This document shows positions 37,293 through 51,333 of a stretch of 64,000 bases of DNA, piece after piece. The stretch comes from Symsagittifera roscoffensis (taxonomy: Eukaryota > Xenacoelomorpha > Acoela > Convolutidae), in NCBI RefSeq assembly GCF_963678635.1, contig NC_087065.1, positions 35,085,807-35,149,806 on the forward strand, given 5' to 3'. The notes under the pieces were generated by a model, which was given only the letters and a program-made list of their open reading frames with translations, was not told the origin of the DNA and searched no databases. Positions within the stretch are counted from its first letter, which is position 1. The number at the start of each line of letters is the position of its first letter. The position numbers and the translations under genes were made by a program.

Positions 37293-40200
37293 AGCTGTAA
37301 ACTCTTCGCTAGAAGTGTCGAAAATCTCGATCATATTTGATCCTGGAAGGAGAAAACAGTCCGAATAATTTTGAAAACGAGATTTTAGCATTCATCAGTT
37401 TGTAACTAAACAGTGTAATGTAATTTGGAGGTTGTTTTATTGTACAGAGATAGTTTTTTATTTTTTAATTAATTAGATAATTAGTGTAATTGTGAATGCT
37501 GCGAAAGCGGTTCCTGTTATTTATTTCGAAGACTAACAATGAATAACTGGAATGAAACCACAGCAAATTATCTTTCTTCTATTCTCTCTCTATCTTTTCT
37601 CTCTGCTGCAGTAATTCTATCTTCAATAGCGCCCGCCTCCTTCGAATTACTCTATTAGAAAATCTAAATCTATTCTATGCATCAACCAAACAAACAGCTA
37701 GACACCACACAAAATGGTGTAGTTAAATCGGATTTGAACAAGTTTCGCGTCTGTCCCATTTCATTTTGTAATTTGACCGACTCACAAAACATACAAACAG
37801 CAGCTATTATTTGAGCAGATGGTCTGTGATTTTATTTTGGGTTTTGTTAGTCGGGTGCAACAGTTGTAGAGGTTCTTTTTTGTTTTTATTGAATTCGAAT
37901 ATTGTAACTAGCAGTCGTTCGTTTGATTTGATTAAATAAACTAGATTGAAATAAATATTATATGTTAAATTTATTAAATTTGCTATTTCAATTTTGTATC
38001 AATATCACCACAAATGAACATGCTCTTTTAGTGTTCCACTTTTCCACTTATCAAGTTTCTCAGGAAGCAAAGAATGAAGTGTGAGTAGATGATGTCAACT
38101 CAGTTAAAAATTCAGACGGTGATGTTATTAAAAACATCCCAGCTGAAAAGTTGACCTCAGAATGCACGGAAACTTTTCCTCTCACTCACCATTGGTGGAT
38201 TTATTCATTCCGCGTTGCTGCGACGATTTATTCGTGTTGCTGCGACCATGTGGGATGTAACGATGGCGTAAGTTGGTTTTTTTTCCGAAGAAGCTAACAA
38301 AATTCAAAGAAAGCTCGTCGGGCAGTCAATTTCGGCTTAGTATAATGGCCCAATGAATGGTTATTGGTAATTCGGATTGCAAAGAAGTCCCAAAATATTC
38401 TGTCTGGAAACAATCTATTTTAAACTCTAACGTTTTTTAATTTTAAATGTCGTTAGGGGCAATCCCTGCAGTACTTTTTAAAATGAATAAAATAGGTTAT
38501 TGTTAAGAGTCGATGAACGTATTTCAAACTTTTATATAGATCGAAATGTTTTTTTTTCTGGAATGATCTTTAAATTTGTTAAAATTCAAATTTAATTCGC
38601 GATTTGACTTTTGTTTACGTTTTAAGTTCAGTTCATTGCTTGGCTCTCACTAGCGAGTGTTGGCGTATTAGTACGAACCTTCCTTTTTTTTCTAACCTAA
38701 CTGGCAAATACAAGTGTTCACTTGGTGAAAATTCACTGTAGCATTAGAAATTGCATAGCATTTATTCTCTGCATTAGTTTTAGCTAATGTTTGATTATTT
38801 AAGCCTCCGTGGCTGAGTGGTTAGAGCGTGAGATTTATAATAGTTAGGTCACAGATTCAAGTACTAGACTAAGCCGAAACTTCACTAATTCGAGGCTTAT
38901 CGCTACTTCTTTCCTCTGCACTTTTTAGAGCTGCTTTTTGTCGTGTTCTCGCTAGTGTTTGTGAAATACAGCTTCGCCTCTGTTGAAAAAGAAGGCGAAA
39001 TCTTCTATAAAACAGCGAAAGAGTAAATTACGAAAAACGTGACCAACTTAACGCATTTGCCATAATTCTAGCTATAGCTCTTAATTGCTTACGCAAGGAT
39101 TGTTTCAGTTAAGTATAACAAGCAACACTACAATCCACTTCAAATTTTGAAATCCGCTGACATTTGCAAAAACGCTTACTTTTCGCGGAATCTGCTTAAA
39201 ATTGCGAACTCAGGAACAGCTAGCTATATTAGCTCGTTGGGGAATTCACGACAAAACTAATGTGCTGACAAATTTAAAGTTACTGGAGTTTGTACGCGGA
39301 ATCCACGGAACTTTTGTGAATTAAATCCACTAAGATTCTGGAATTTGTTTGCAGACTTGTTTCTGGAACCCAGCAACATACATACACTAAATTGTGCGCC
39401 TATCCAGCGCACAGTTTGGCCTCATAATGAAAACTGCATCATGAAAAAATATAATGAAAAAACATCACCAATGTTTATGAAAACTATTAAGTTTTTTTAA
39501 TTTAGATTCAAAAAGATAAACACAATATGTGCAAATAGAAAGGATTATAATCGACTCAAACGGCTCATAGCAGAGTGGAATGGATTATTTTGCAAACTAA
39601 TATTTAACAAAAGATTAAAAATAATCAATTTAAATTTTCGGTAAACATGTGCAAAAATATAGCGTTATATAATGATTACATTTTAAATTGAAGTAGATAA
39701 GTTATAATCGATAGGCATTTTATTATTTTGGATTTTTCTCAATCTAAAAAAACTGGTGCTAAAATAAAATGATAAACAATTAATGGAAGTTGAATGTGGG
39801 GGTGGGCATGAGTTTTACTAGTATTACGATTCAATTTTTTCCGAGGCGCAGTAGTTGGCATAGCTGATTAGCTCATCATCGATTTAGTTGTTGTTTTACG
39901 ACGAGGCTTTGATTGCTCCCATACATTTGTTTCTGTTCGGCGTTAGCTAGACTTACAAGAGCTTTGGGGCTACCTGGTTCTTGCACTATTTTCTGGAATT
40001 TCGGTACGCATCGCTACCCGCTCGCGCGATATCAACATTGGATGTGCATCTGATAGATAAGTCACGATTCTGGTCTATCGTCAACATAGTCCTTTCAAGA
40101 TTTTTACTATCTATTTTTGTCATATTCTCTCATCAATAAAAAGCACGTTTTTCCCGCCCAAAAGGACGTTTCAAAAGTTTTTTTTTGTAATTATAATATC

Positions 40201-40472
40201 GTTTTGTAAATATTCCTTGCAAATTAATAGATAGTTGAATAATTATTTAGAAAACAAGGGACATTTTACATACTAACTAATTTTTCATTTTGTTTGTATC
40301 CCGGGTTGACCAAAAGTCTCTATCTTTGAACTTTTATAAGGAGATAATTGCTTAGCAATTTAAGCTCTAAGACAGTTACTCACGAGTTTTTTAAAAAAGT
40401 AATTAGAGAATTTTCTATGAAACTTGTGCAATAAAGTTCCGAACTTTTTTCATCATAAACTTTAAGATCATA
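37293..40472 (+). repeat. Tandem unit 1 (3.18 kb)
   Basis: Begins AGCTGTAAACTCTTCGC. Contains an AATAAA-rich segment, the dispersed AT-rich repeat, a SINE (38801-38982) and a moderately conserved segment near 39840-40090. It carries about 90 bases near 39310-39400 that units 2 and 3 lack. No gene recognised. Confidence 0.85.
38801..38982 (+). repeat. SINE in tandem unit 1
   Basis: CCTCCGTGGCTGAGTGGTTA head with perfect A box TGGCTGAGTGG and a degenerate B box, ATTCGAGGCTTAT body and CAGCTTCGCCTCTGT tail. Same family as 12812-13008; the tail hairpin is decayed. Confidence 0.7.
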
Positions 40473-42816
40473 AGCTGTAAACTCTTCGCTAGAAGTGTCG
40501 AAAATCTCGATCATATTTGATCCTGGAAGATGAAAACAGTCCGAATAATTTTGAAAACGAGATTTTAGCATTCATCAGTTTGTAACTAAACAGTGTAATG
40601 TAATTTGGAGGTTGTTTTATTGTACAGAGATAGTTTTTTATTTTTTAATTAATTAGAGTAATTGTGAATGCTGCGAAAGCGGTTCCTGTTATTTATTTCG
40701 AAGACTAACAATAAATAACTGGAATGAAACCACAGCAAATTATCTTTCTTCTATTCTCTCTCTATCTTTTCTCTCTGCTGCAGTAATTCTATCTTCAATA
40801 GCGCCCGCCTCCTTCGAATTACTCTATTAGAAATTCTAAATCTAGAAATTTTAGAAATTTTAAATGTCGTTAGGGGCAATCCCTGCAGTACTTCTTTAAA
40901 ATGAATAAAATAGGTTATTGTTGAGAGTCGATGAACGTAGTTCAAACTTTTATATAGATCGAAATGTTTTTTTTTCTGGAATGATCTTTAAATTTGTTAA
41001 AATTCAAATTTAATTCGCGATTTGACTTTTGTTTACGTTTTAAATTCATTGCTTTGCTCTCACTAGCGAGAGTTGGTGTATTAGTACGAACCTTCCTTTT
41101 TTTCTAACCTAACTCGCAAATAAAAGTGTTCACTTGGTCAAAGTTCACTGTAGCATTAGAAATTGCATAGCATCTATTCTCTGCTTTAATTTTAGCTAAT
41201 GTTTGATTATTTAAGCTCCCGTGGCTGAGTGGTTAGAGCGTGAGATTTATAATAGTTAGGTCACAGATTCAAAAACTAGACTAAGCCGAAACTTCACTAA
41301 TTCGAGGCTTATCGCTACTTCTTTCCTTTGCACTTTTTAAAGCTGCTTTTAGTCGTGTTCTCGCTAGTGTTTGTGAAATACAGCTTCGCCTCTGTTTAAA
41401 AAGAAGGCGAAATCCTCTATGAAACAGCTAAAATGTAAGTTACGAAAAACGTGACCAACTTAACGCATTTGCCATAATTCTAGCTATAGCTCTTAATTGC
41501 TTACACAAGGATTGTTTCAGTTCAGTATAACAAGCAACACTACAATCCACTTCAAATTTTGAAATCCGCTGACATTTGCAAAACCGCTAATTTTTTGCGG
41601 AATCCGCTCAAAATTGCGAACTCAAGACATCTAGCTATATTAGCTCGTTGGGGAATTCACGACAAAACTAATGTGCTGACAAATTTAAAGTTACTGGAGT
41701 TTGTACGCGGAATCCGTGCGCCTATCCAGAAATTGTGCGCCTATCCAGCGCACAGTTTGGCCTCATAATGAAAACCGCATCATGAAAAAATATAACGAAA
41801 AAACATCACCGATGTTTATGAAAACTTAAGTTTATTTAATTTAGATTCAAAAAGATAAACACAATATGTGCAAATAGAAAGAATTATAATCGACTCAAAC
41901 GGCTCATAACACAGTGGAACGGATTATTTTGCAAACTAATATTTAACAAAAGGTTAAAAATAATCAATTTAAAATTTTCGGTAAACATGTGGAAAAATAT
42001 AGCGTTATATAATGATTACATTTTAAATTGAAGTAGATAAGTTATAATCGATAGGCAATTTATTATTTTGGTTCTTTCTCAATCTAAAAAAAAACTGGTG
42101 CTCAAATCAAATGATTAACCCAATTAATGGAAACTGAATGTGGGGGTGGGCATAAGTTTTACTAGGATTACGATTCAAGTTTTTCCGAGGCACAGTAGTT
42201 GGCATAGCTGATTAGCTCATCATCGATTTAGTTGTTGTTTTACGACGAGGCTTTGATTGCTCCCATATATTTGTTCCTGTTCGGCTTGAGCTAGACTTAC
42301 AAGAGCTTTGGGGCTACCTGGTTCTTGCACTATTTTCTGGAATTTCGGTACGCATCGCTACCCGCTCGCACGATATCAACATTGGATGTGCATCTGATAG
42401 ATAAGTCACGATTCTGGTCTATCGTCAACATAGTCCTTTCAAGATTTTTACTATCTATTTTTGTCATATTCTCTCATCAATGAAAAGCACGTTTTTCCCG
42501 CCCAAAAAGAAGTTTCAAAAGTTTTTTTTTGTAACTATAATATCGTTTTGTAAATATTCCTTGCTAATTAATAGATAGTTGAATAATTATTTAGAAAACA
42601 AGAGACATTTTACATACTAACCAATTTTTCATTTTGTTTGTATCCCGGGTTGACCAAAAGTCTCTATCTTTGAACTTTTATTAGGAGATAATTGCTTAGC
42701 AATTTAAGCTCTAAGACAGTTACTCACGAGTTTTTTTAAAAAGTAATTAGAGAATTTTCTATGAAACTTGTGCGATAAAGTTCCGAACTTTTTTCATCAT
42801 AAACTTTAAGATCATA
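40473..42816 (+). repeat. Tandem unit 2 (2.34 kb, internally deleted)
   Basis: Same start as unit 1. About 0.77 kb corresponding to roughly 37675-38440 of unit 1 is missing, with the junction near 40850. Otherwise closest to unit 3. Confidence 0.85.
41213..41396 (+). repeat. SINE in tandem unit 2
   Basis: Copy of the unit 1 SINE with the same head and tail; carried by the tandem duplication rather than independently inserted. Confidence 0.7.
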
Positions 42817-45800
42817 AGCTGTAAACTCTTCGCTAGAAGTGTCGAAAATCTCGATCATATTTGATCCTGGAAGATGAAAACAGTCTAAATAATTTTGAAA
42901 ACGAGATTTTAGCATTCATCAGTTTGTAACTAAACAGTGTAATGTAATTTGGCGGTTGTTTTATTGTACAGAGATAGTTTTTTATTTTTTAATTAATTAG
43001 ATAATTAGTGTAATTGTGAATGCTGCGAAAGCGGTTCCTGTTATTTATTTCGAAGACTAACAATGAATAACTGGAATGAAACCACAGCAAATTATCTTTC
43101 TTCTATTCTCTCTCTATCTTTTCTCTTTGCTGCAGTAATTCTATCTTCAATAGCGCCCGCCTCCTTCGAATTACTCTATTAGAAATTCTAAATCTATTCT
43201 ATGCATCAACCAAACAAACAGCTAGACACCACACAAAATGGTGTAGTTAAATCGGATTTGAACAAGTTTCACGTCTGTCCCATTTCATTTTGTAATTTGA
43301 CCGACTCACAAAACATACAACAGCAACTATTATTTGAGCAGATGGTCTGTGATTTTATTTTGGGTTTTGTTAGTCGGGTGCAACAGTTGTAGAGGTTCTT
43401 TTTTGTTTTTATTGAATTCGAATATTGTAACTAGCAGTCGTTCGTTTAATTTGATTCAATAAACTAGATTGAAATAAATATTATATGTTAAATTTATTAA
43501 ATTTGCTATTTCAATTTTGTATCAATATCACCACAAATGAACATGCTCTTTTAGTGTTCCACTTTTCCACTTATCAAGTTTCTCAGGAAGCAAAGAATGA
43601 AGTGTGAGTTGATGATGTCAACTCAGTTAAAAATTCAGACGGTGATATTATTAAAAACATCCCAGCTGAAAAGTTGACCTCAGAATGCACGGAAACTTTT
43701 CCTCTCACTCACCATTGGTGGATTTATTCATTCCGCGTTGCTGCGACGATTTATTCGTGTTGCTGCGACCATGTCGAATGTGGGATGTAACGATGGCGTA
43801 AGTTGGTTTTTTTTTCGAAGAAGCTAACAAAATTCAAAGAAAGCTCGTCGGGCAGTCAATTTCGGCTTAGTATAATGGCCCTATGAATGGTTATTGGTAA
43901 TTCGGATTGCGAAAAAGTCCCAAAATATTCTGTCGGGAAACTAAACCCTAACGTTTTTTAATTTTAAATGTCGTTAGGGGCAATCCCTGCAGTACTTCTT
44001 TAAAATGAATAAAATAGGTTATTGTTGAGAGTCGATGAACGTAGTTCAAACTTTTATATTGATCGAAATGTTTTTTTTTCTGGAATGATCTTTAAATTTG
44101 TTAAAATTCAAATTTAATTCGCGATTTGACTTTTGTTTACGTTTTAAATTCATTGCTTTGCTCTCACTAGCGAGAGTTGGCGTATTAGTACGAACCTTCC
44201 TTTTTTTCTAAGCTAACTCGCAAATAAAAGTGTTCACTTGGTGAAAGTTCACTGTAGCATTAGAAATTGCATAGCATCTATTCTCTGCTTTAATTTTAGC
44301 TAATGTTTGATTATTTAAGCTCCCGTGGCTGAGTGGTTAGAGCGTGAGATTTATAATAGTTAGGTCACAGATTCAAAAACTAGACTAAGCCGAAACTTCA
44401 CTAATTCGAGGCTTATCGCTACTTCTTTCCTTTGCACTTTTTAAAGCTGCTTTTAGTCGTGTTCTCGCTAGTGTTTGTGAAATACAGCTTCGCCTCTGTT
44501 GAAAAAGAAGAAGAAATCCTCTATGAAACAGCTAAAATGTAAATTACGAAAAACGTGACCAACTTAACGCATTTGCCATAATTCTAGCTATAGCTCTTAA
44601 TTGCTTACACAAGGATTGTTTCAGTTCAGTATAACAAGCAACAATACAATCCACTTCAAATTTTGAAATCCGCTGACATTTGCAAAACCGCTAATTTTTT
44701 GCGGAATCCGCTCAAAATTGCGAACTCAGGACAGCTAGCTATATTAGCTCGTTGGGGAATTCACGACAAAACTAATGTGCTGACAAATTTAAAGTTACTG
44801 GAGTTTGTACGCGGAATCCGTGCGCCTATCCAGAAATTGTGCGCCTATCCAGCGCACAGTTTGGCCTCATAATGAAAACTGCATCTTGAAAAAATATAAT
44901 GAAAAAACATCACCAATGTTTATGAAAACTATTAAGTTTTTTTAATTTAGATTCAAAAAGATAAACACAATATGTGCAAATAGAAAGAATTATAATCGAC
45001 TCAAACGGCTCATAACACAGTGGAATGGATTATTTTGCAAACTAATATTTAACAAAAGATTAAAAATAATCAATTTAAAATTTTCGGTAAACATGTGGAA
45101 AAATATAGCGTTATATAATGATTACATTTTAAATTGAAGTAGATAAGTTATAATCGATAGGAAATTTATTATTTTGGTTCTTTCTCAATCTAAAAAAAAC
45201 TGGTGCTCAAATCAAATGATTAACCCAATTAATGGAAACTGAATGTGGGGGTGGGCATAAGTTTTACTAGGATTACGATTCAATTTTTTCCGGGGCGCAG
45301 TAGTTGGCATAGCTGATTAGCTCATCATCGATTTAGTTGTTGTTTTACGACGAGGCTTTGATTGCTCCCATATATTTGTTCCTGTTCGGCTTTAGCTAGA
45401 TTTACAAGAGCTTTGGGGCTACCTGGTTCTTGCACTATTTTCTGGAATTTGGGTACGCATCTCTACCCGCTCGCACGAGATCAACATTGGACGTGCATCT
45501 GATAGAAACGTCACGATTCTGGTCTATCGTCAACATAGTCCTTTCAAGATTTTTACTATCTATTTTTGTAATATTCTCTCATCAATGAAAAGTACGTTTT
45601 TCCCGCCCAAAAGGACGTTTCAAAAATTTATTTTTGTAATTATAATATCGTTTTGTAAATCTTCCTTGCGAATTAATAGATAGTTGAATAATTATTTAGA
45701 AAATAAGGGACAATTTACATACTAACTAATTTTTCTTTTTGTTTGTATCCCGGGTTGACCAAAAGTCTCTATCTTTGAACTTTTATTAGGAGATAATTGC

Positions 45801-45917
45801 TTAGCAATTTAAGCTCTAAGACAGTTACTCACCAGTTTTTTTTTAAAGTAGTTAGAGAATTTTCTATGAAACTTGTGCGATAAAGTTCCGAACTTTTTTC
45901 ATCATAAACTTTAAGAT
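42817..45917 (+). repeat. Tandem unit 3 (3.1 kb)
   Basis: Full-length third unit; homology stops at AAGAT (45917), where the next unit would start. It shares with unit 2 the duplicated GTGCGCCTATCCAG motif and the loss of the unit 1 segment. Confidence 0.85.
44317..44500 (+). repeat. SINE in tandem unit 3
   Basis: Third copy of the tandem-array SINE, with A box TGGCTGAGTGG and tail CAGCTTCGCCTCTGT. Confidence 0.7.
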
Positions 45918-46528
45918 ACAAACTTTTCCAACAAAAACTTTCAACATTTTTCAATAACTTTTAGATTTTTGTAAACCAGGGGTAAAATTTCTCGCAGCCG
46001 CTCAAACATTTCAGGAAATTTCATTGGCAAAGATTGGCCATTCACAACATGAGTTAACCAAATGAACTGTATATGGACGCTAAATTCTTACGGTTAGTTT
46101 TTACTTACTGACTAAATGAGACATCACTGAATATTAAAATCTCCCTTAAAACACGTTTTTTTGCCCGACATTTTATTTTGGAAATGTTCGGAATGCAATT
46201 GGAAAATTTTTTACATAAATAAAAAAGAAAAACTTACTTCCTAAACAAGATTTTTATCCGTAATTACGGTAGCGAAACAAATTTAGGGTGTTAATTGTAA
46301 TTTTGTGCAATAATTTCTGATTTTATTGTTTTTTCATTGCTCTGTTACAACCATGCTTCAAATGAAGTAGTAAAAAAGGGTAAATTTCCTACAAATTTAT
46401 AAGAAGTTCCCATGCAGTAGATTTTTTTAGTAACTTTTAGCGGGTACATCTTTTAACCAAACTGCATCCCCGATTGTCGCATGGATAGACAATATGATTA
46501 ATGTCAGTTTTTCAGAGATCATTCAGAA
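45918..46528. other. Intergenic, nothing recognised
   Basis: AT-rich sequence between the tandem array and the LTR remnant. No ORF, repeat or RNA gene seen. Confidence 0.5.
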
Positions 46529-46908
46529 TGGAACCAGATCTAAACTTGAATTTATTATGGGATATTATTCTGATATTTTATCTCTATAAAAAATTGAATA
46601 CTAACCAATCATACTCCATCAAACTAACAACCCACTTATTTGTAAGTGCTGAAACTAATTGTAGTTTCAGCACCAGAGCAATTTGAGTTAAACTTAGAAT
46701 ACAGTTGTTTTCATTCTAGAAACTAACTCGCATAAACCGGTGTACACTAGATCTATTGAGACTAGGAGATATAAGAGTAAGATTAAGATTGGTAATTGAC
46801 TAAGAAGTTGCACGAATCTATCCGGCCGAAAATAAGATAGCGTGACGAGCAGACGGTGTACCTTATCTGAAATTACTCTATGAGTTTACCAAACAAAGAA
46901 TAAACTCA
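46529..46908 (+). repeat. Diverged LTR (380 bp)
   Basis: Starts TGGAACC and ends AACTCA like the 410-bp LTRs, with long conserved blocks (GTTGCACGAATCTATCC, AAGATAGCGTGACGAGCAG) and several deletions. It confirms the LTR ends. Confidence 0.85.
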
Positions 46909-47012
46909 TCTGATGCGACCAAAAGTCTCGAACAAGACTTTTATCAACTTAGATTAGAAAAATTAACCAGAACATTAGAATATAATTAGACAAATACAAC
47001 ATTTAAATAAAA

Positions 47013-47246
47013 ATGTTATATGACAAAAACTTAGTAGAAATGTCTCTACGACTCATTAGATCAGAGCCAATTTTCCGAACAATACCAGAACTACCCGGTA
47101 TTGGACGAAGATCTCGGACAAGAGACGACGTACGACTCGGAAGAAATCTACTAATCGATATCATGATTGTACGACAAAAACTAGATCAAACTTTTATATT
47201 TAGAATACTTCCAGCAGTAAATTTAAATTTTCCTTTACTGACATAA
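47013..47246 (+). CDS. ORF0 homologue (77 aa) in element remnant
   Basis: Starts 104 bases after the LTR at AAAAATG. Same length as the 15403-15636 ORF and colinear without gaps; the 20 or so amino-acid changes cluster in the middle (codons 34-50) and near the C-terminus, while [29 protein letters not shown] and QTFIFRIL are unchanged. Still open although its element is truncated, which may mean the truncation is fairly recent. Function unknown. Confidence 0.5.
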   Translation: MLYDKNLVEMSLRLIRSEPIFRTIPELPGIGRRSRTRDDVRLGRNLLIDIMIVRQKLDQTFIFRILPAVNLNFPLLT

Positions 47247-47530
47247 AAATTTGAAGAAACATCTTCAATAACCTTTAATGGCGCTAAACCTAATAATTAA
47301 GCAATAACGACCGATAAAAACAACACTAGTCAATCTCCTTGAAAAATCTGCAGTAAATTGAAAATATCTTTAAAAAAAATATTTATTGAATATAAAAGTA
47401 CAACAATTAGTTAGTATAAAGCATAAATTGTTAGTATATATAAATCATTCCTTCATCCCAGCTTCATCACCTAAAACATAACAGCAAATCTCAGAACTAA
47501 CAAACATCAAAACTAAAAATTTAACCTTTT

Positions 47531-50500
47531 TAACTTGTTTCTCAGTTCTTGAATTTTAATTCCATTGATGCTGAATGAATCATTTGGAGAGTTTGATGAA
47601 TTTTTGTTTTCTGTTAAGTTACACTGCCCTCTGTAGTGCGGCTAGTGTTGGTATGCCTCACGGGATATCAGATGAGGATACCACATGCATCTTTGAGTTG
47701 TACTGACCGCGTCATGTAATATCTCTCAAAACACCGAAACTAAACTCTTCCTTAGAGCAAAAACTGTTAGGTGAATTAAACACTCAGCCGATTAATATGG
47801 AAACTCTTGTTTTGCAGTGCTTGACCGTAACTTAATGATTTTAGCGTAAATAATCTGTTTTTTTTTACGGAGTGAAAAACGTTTTTAGACCCAACGCTTA
47901 TGGCACTTCCCAACCTTCTGTGGATTTGCTATCTGTGAAAAAATCTCTATGTAGCAGTTTTATATTGTTACTGTTGTTATAGAAACAATTATGTTGTTAC
48001 ATCTATTTCACGAACTGGGCAGCCACTGACTCAGCGTTCCGTGACGATAAAAATTGAAGTTTTTAATCTAATTCTTTTTCTTCTCTATTCGCGATTTTTT
48101 CTTCAATATTGTTTAAGTATAACTAATTTATATAGTTGATAAGTCAATTCAAGCCTCTCGCGCAAACTTTAAAAAAATGTTTGAACCTTGTAAATTAGTT
48201 TTAAAATTGTTTCTACTTTACAGTTTTTTTTTTTTTTTTTTTTTCATAAAAGTTTGCGCGGTCGGAACTTTCTGTGCTATCTGAAGAGCGACCCGCGGCT
48301 GTTCTTGTTATTCTGAATTTTGATTCACTGCAGAAGATAACCAAAACTGAGGAGTTAAGCCTCATTATCATTCGAAGGAACACAATGTGCAAGATCGTTT
48401 CCATCTTGCAATTCTCGGGAAACTGTGACAGACATTTTCGACCCTTTTGAAATTTTTTAATTTAAAACACGTTTTTGAATACAAAAGTTTTTAAAAAAAC
48501 GAGTTTTCAAAATTACAGCAAATTTGAATGATTTCAATGTCTTTTGCAGTCCTCTTAATTTGTTTTGAAGTAAAACAAGAGTTTTATTAGAAGGGTTGGG
48601 GCCACCCTCCTCTTTTCTGAAGATTTTGGCCACTGACCGCCGAATTCGGCCACTGAACACTGATCACCTAATTTAAATTTGAGGTAATAACGCGAACAAA
48701 AAACGCAATAAATGGGTCAAATGTATCCAAAAAGTGTCCAAAAGCGCCATTTGTCTTTCAGTTCGTCTTTCAAAAATTTTCATGCAGCGCCAAACTTTTT
48801 AGCAAATTACGATATTTATAGAGCTTTGAGAGCTCGGAAGATTGGCTCTTTTTTCACCCCACCTCACATGAACAAAACAATTGTAGTTTAACTAGTGGTT
48901 TTGAAAGAATAAGTATGAATACCAGATGTTTGAAATAGAATTTATTGGTCCTTTCTTCACTTTTTAAAATTATAGGTTATTATGAAAACAATTGACAGTA
49001 AAACTGCTGATGGAAGAAAAAAACAGATTTGGTCGACTAAGATTTTTTCGGCAAATTTTACTCCTCTTTATCCACGAAAAAAAAGTCTCAGATCCGCCCC
49101 TTAAGGGCAAAATTTTCACAAACAAAACACCACATATGGCTGCATCTATTGCGAGACATTCTGGACCACCCCCTAAATGAGCTGGTGGTTTTGAACTTGT
49201 ATTAACTCACTAAAATCTGAAAAACTTAGAAATTAGAAATATAGGTGCCCAACTTCACTAAAATTGTTCACAGGTCAAATATGCTTACAATTATGATCCC
49301 AAGGCATTTCTATGTGTGCGTGAATGATCAAGTTCACAGTGCCTTCTGTATCAAACTCAACCGAGAGTGCACATATCACGTCTAAGCAGAGTTTAATGTG
49401 TATTAAATAGCTTTCGGTGTTAAAAAGAAACAAAATCAAGCGCGAATTCTGGTTGCTATTCGCGACAATGCCTGTAATAAATGTCTAATTTGGACAACAT
49501 TTGCTTCAAACTTCAGCAAACCTTCCACACCGACCAAAGGCAAATGATCAGTGCTACCCTCTATGAAAATGTAAAACTCAGCCGAGTTTAGTAAAGTTTT
49601 AATACTGATGAATTCAATTTTCTCACTCAGAATGTTTCACGTCGCATGATCAATTTTCTACTCCGCTTGTTCATCTGAAAAATCACTCAGATGCGAAAGT
49701 TATTGCAGATCAGAAAATTTGGCGTTTTCAGAATTGGATTGAAATAGTAAGTCTTTGAAACCAAAGTTTGATACCTTCAAAGATCGTAGCTCTGATTATT
49801 TGCCCTTGGTTAATGTACAAACTAGCTGAAATTAAAAAAAAAAAACTTTTTTTTTTCGAAAAAATTCTTTACTCGCAAGGCCAAGTATAAAGTGATGAGT
49901 AATTTTGGGATTGCATCAGTTAGCCAGTCCGAAATCATATTGAAAATGTTTTTGTGCTGGAATGATTTGTCGCTGTAGCTACGCGTTAATTGAACATCGG
50001 ATTTTTTTTTATTAACCCAAACTGGCCTGATTGGAATCTTTCGATTCCTCATTGAACACACCGCTCGCAGGTGAATATCTTTTTTTTCAAGAGTTAAGGA
50101 TGTCAAAAGCTTCTCACTGCATGAAATGTTTTGTCAAAAATTGTTATAAAAAAGTGGAGAAAAACAAATCCGTGCACAAATATTCTGTCACCATCTTCGG
50201 AAGTCGGAAAACATGAATTTTAATATTATGGTGAAGCCTTCCATTTTCGGACATCTTTGAAGCGCAAATGACGCTTTTCATGCGTAAAATAAATCCACAA
50301 GTTTACAAAAAAAAATGAAAAAAGTTTTGTTTCGTTTTTGCAAAATTTTCCCCGTCCCCAACTCTGAATCTCGAGTGCAAAGATATAATTTCAAGATGGA
50401 ATTTTTTTGAGTTTTTAATTTAAGTCAATTAAAATTGAGTTTTTTCACTTTTGGTGTTTTATGCTTGCTAACGTACGCGTTAGCTAAAATTTAGCATGCA

Positions 50501-51333
50501 TTACTTATCCAAAAATGACCAAAACTGGCAATTTTCACACAACTTTAAAAAATTATCTACTTCTAATTTTTTTTTCTAATATTTCAAAACATCAATGTTT
50601 AGAGAAGATATAAAAAATCTTAGTCAAAAATGACTTGTTTAAAAGACGAAAATCATCTGGATAAAAAACACTTCAGCAAAATTACTCTTTCACGTACTTC
50701 AAAAATCGATAATTGTCCTGAGCTCACATTTTAATAAAAGATGTTTTACCCGTGATTTTTTTTTGAAAGGTTCTGGGGGTTTAAATTAAGGTTAAAAAAA
50801 GGTTTTGGATAAATTAAATCGCGATCTATTTTGCGTTATTAGCGCGTAAGCGGAGATTTCACAGTCTAAGAAATCGTCCCAAATTGGTTCAAGCAAGCAG
50901 TTTCTCATAATTCCTAGGTAAATAGGAGCGGAGTCGGCAATTTTGTACTGTATTTGCGAATTGGATGATGATTTACAAAAAAAAAATTTCAAATTTTTAA
51001 GAAAAAATTCTTTAGTTTTTTTGTGAGAAATTCATTCGTTTTTTAAACAAGCACTATTACATAGACCTTGAAAGGCAGTCGAAAGATTCATGGCTTTTTC
51101 AAATTTTTCTCAACTAAAATGCTCAAATCTTTTTAACAACCGAAGGTCCAGATCATGTAATGATCAAACTTATTGCAGTAGTTTTCAAGGCTACAGAATC
51201 CTGTTCAATCAAACCCATATGCCTTTTTGAACAATACAATTGCTCAGTATTTGAAAGACTGTATTTATTATTAATTTCATTTTGTCTATTAAGAGAAATA
51301 GTTCCAATAAACATCGGAGCTAATTCTATAAAA
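47531..51333. other. Intergenic, nothing recognised
   Basis: AT-rich. A T run of about 20 at 48225-48245 may be the tail of a reverse-oriented retroposed sequence. Short open frames (48213-48404, 49822-50106, 50792-50992) show no domains. May contain upstream exons or a promoter for the exon at 51334, but none is visible. Confidence 0.4.

Larger units (their letters stand above)
46529..47530 (+). mobile_element. 5' remnant of a diverged relative of the giant element
   Basis: Diverged LTR (46529-46908), primer-site region, hairpin and an ORF0 homologue in the same order as in the complete element. Similarity extends to about 47530 (CAGCTTCATCACCTAAAACATAACAGCAA is shared) and then stops. No gag, pol or 3' LTR follows, so only the 5' end survives or was inserted. 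Confidence 0.85.

Noticed and set aside
41559..41768. 69-codon ORF in tandem unit 2, also at 44663-44872
   Set aside because: Starts at TTG, is broken in unit 1 and has no recognisable domain; similarity comes from the tandem duplication.
48213..48404. Lys-tailed ORF next to a T run
   Set aside because: The poly-Lys tail is simply the antisense of the T run; nothing else supports a gene.
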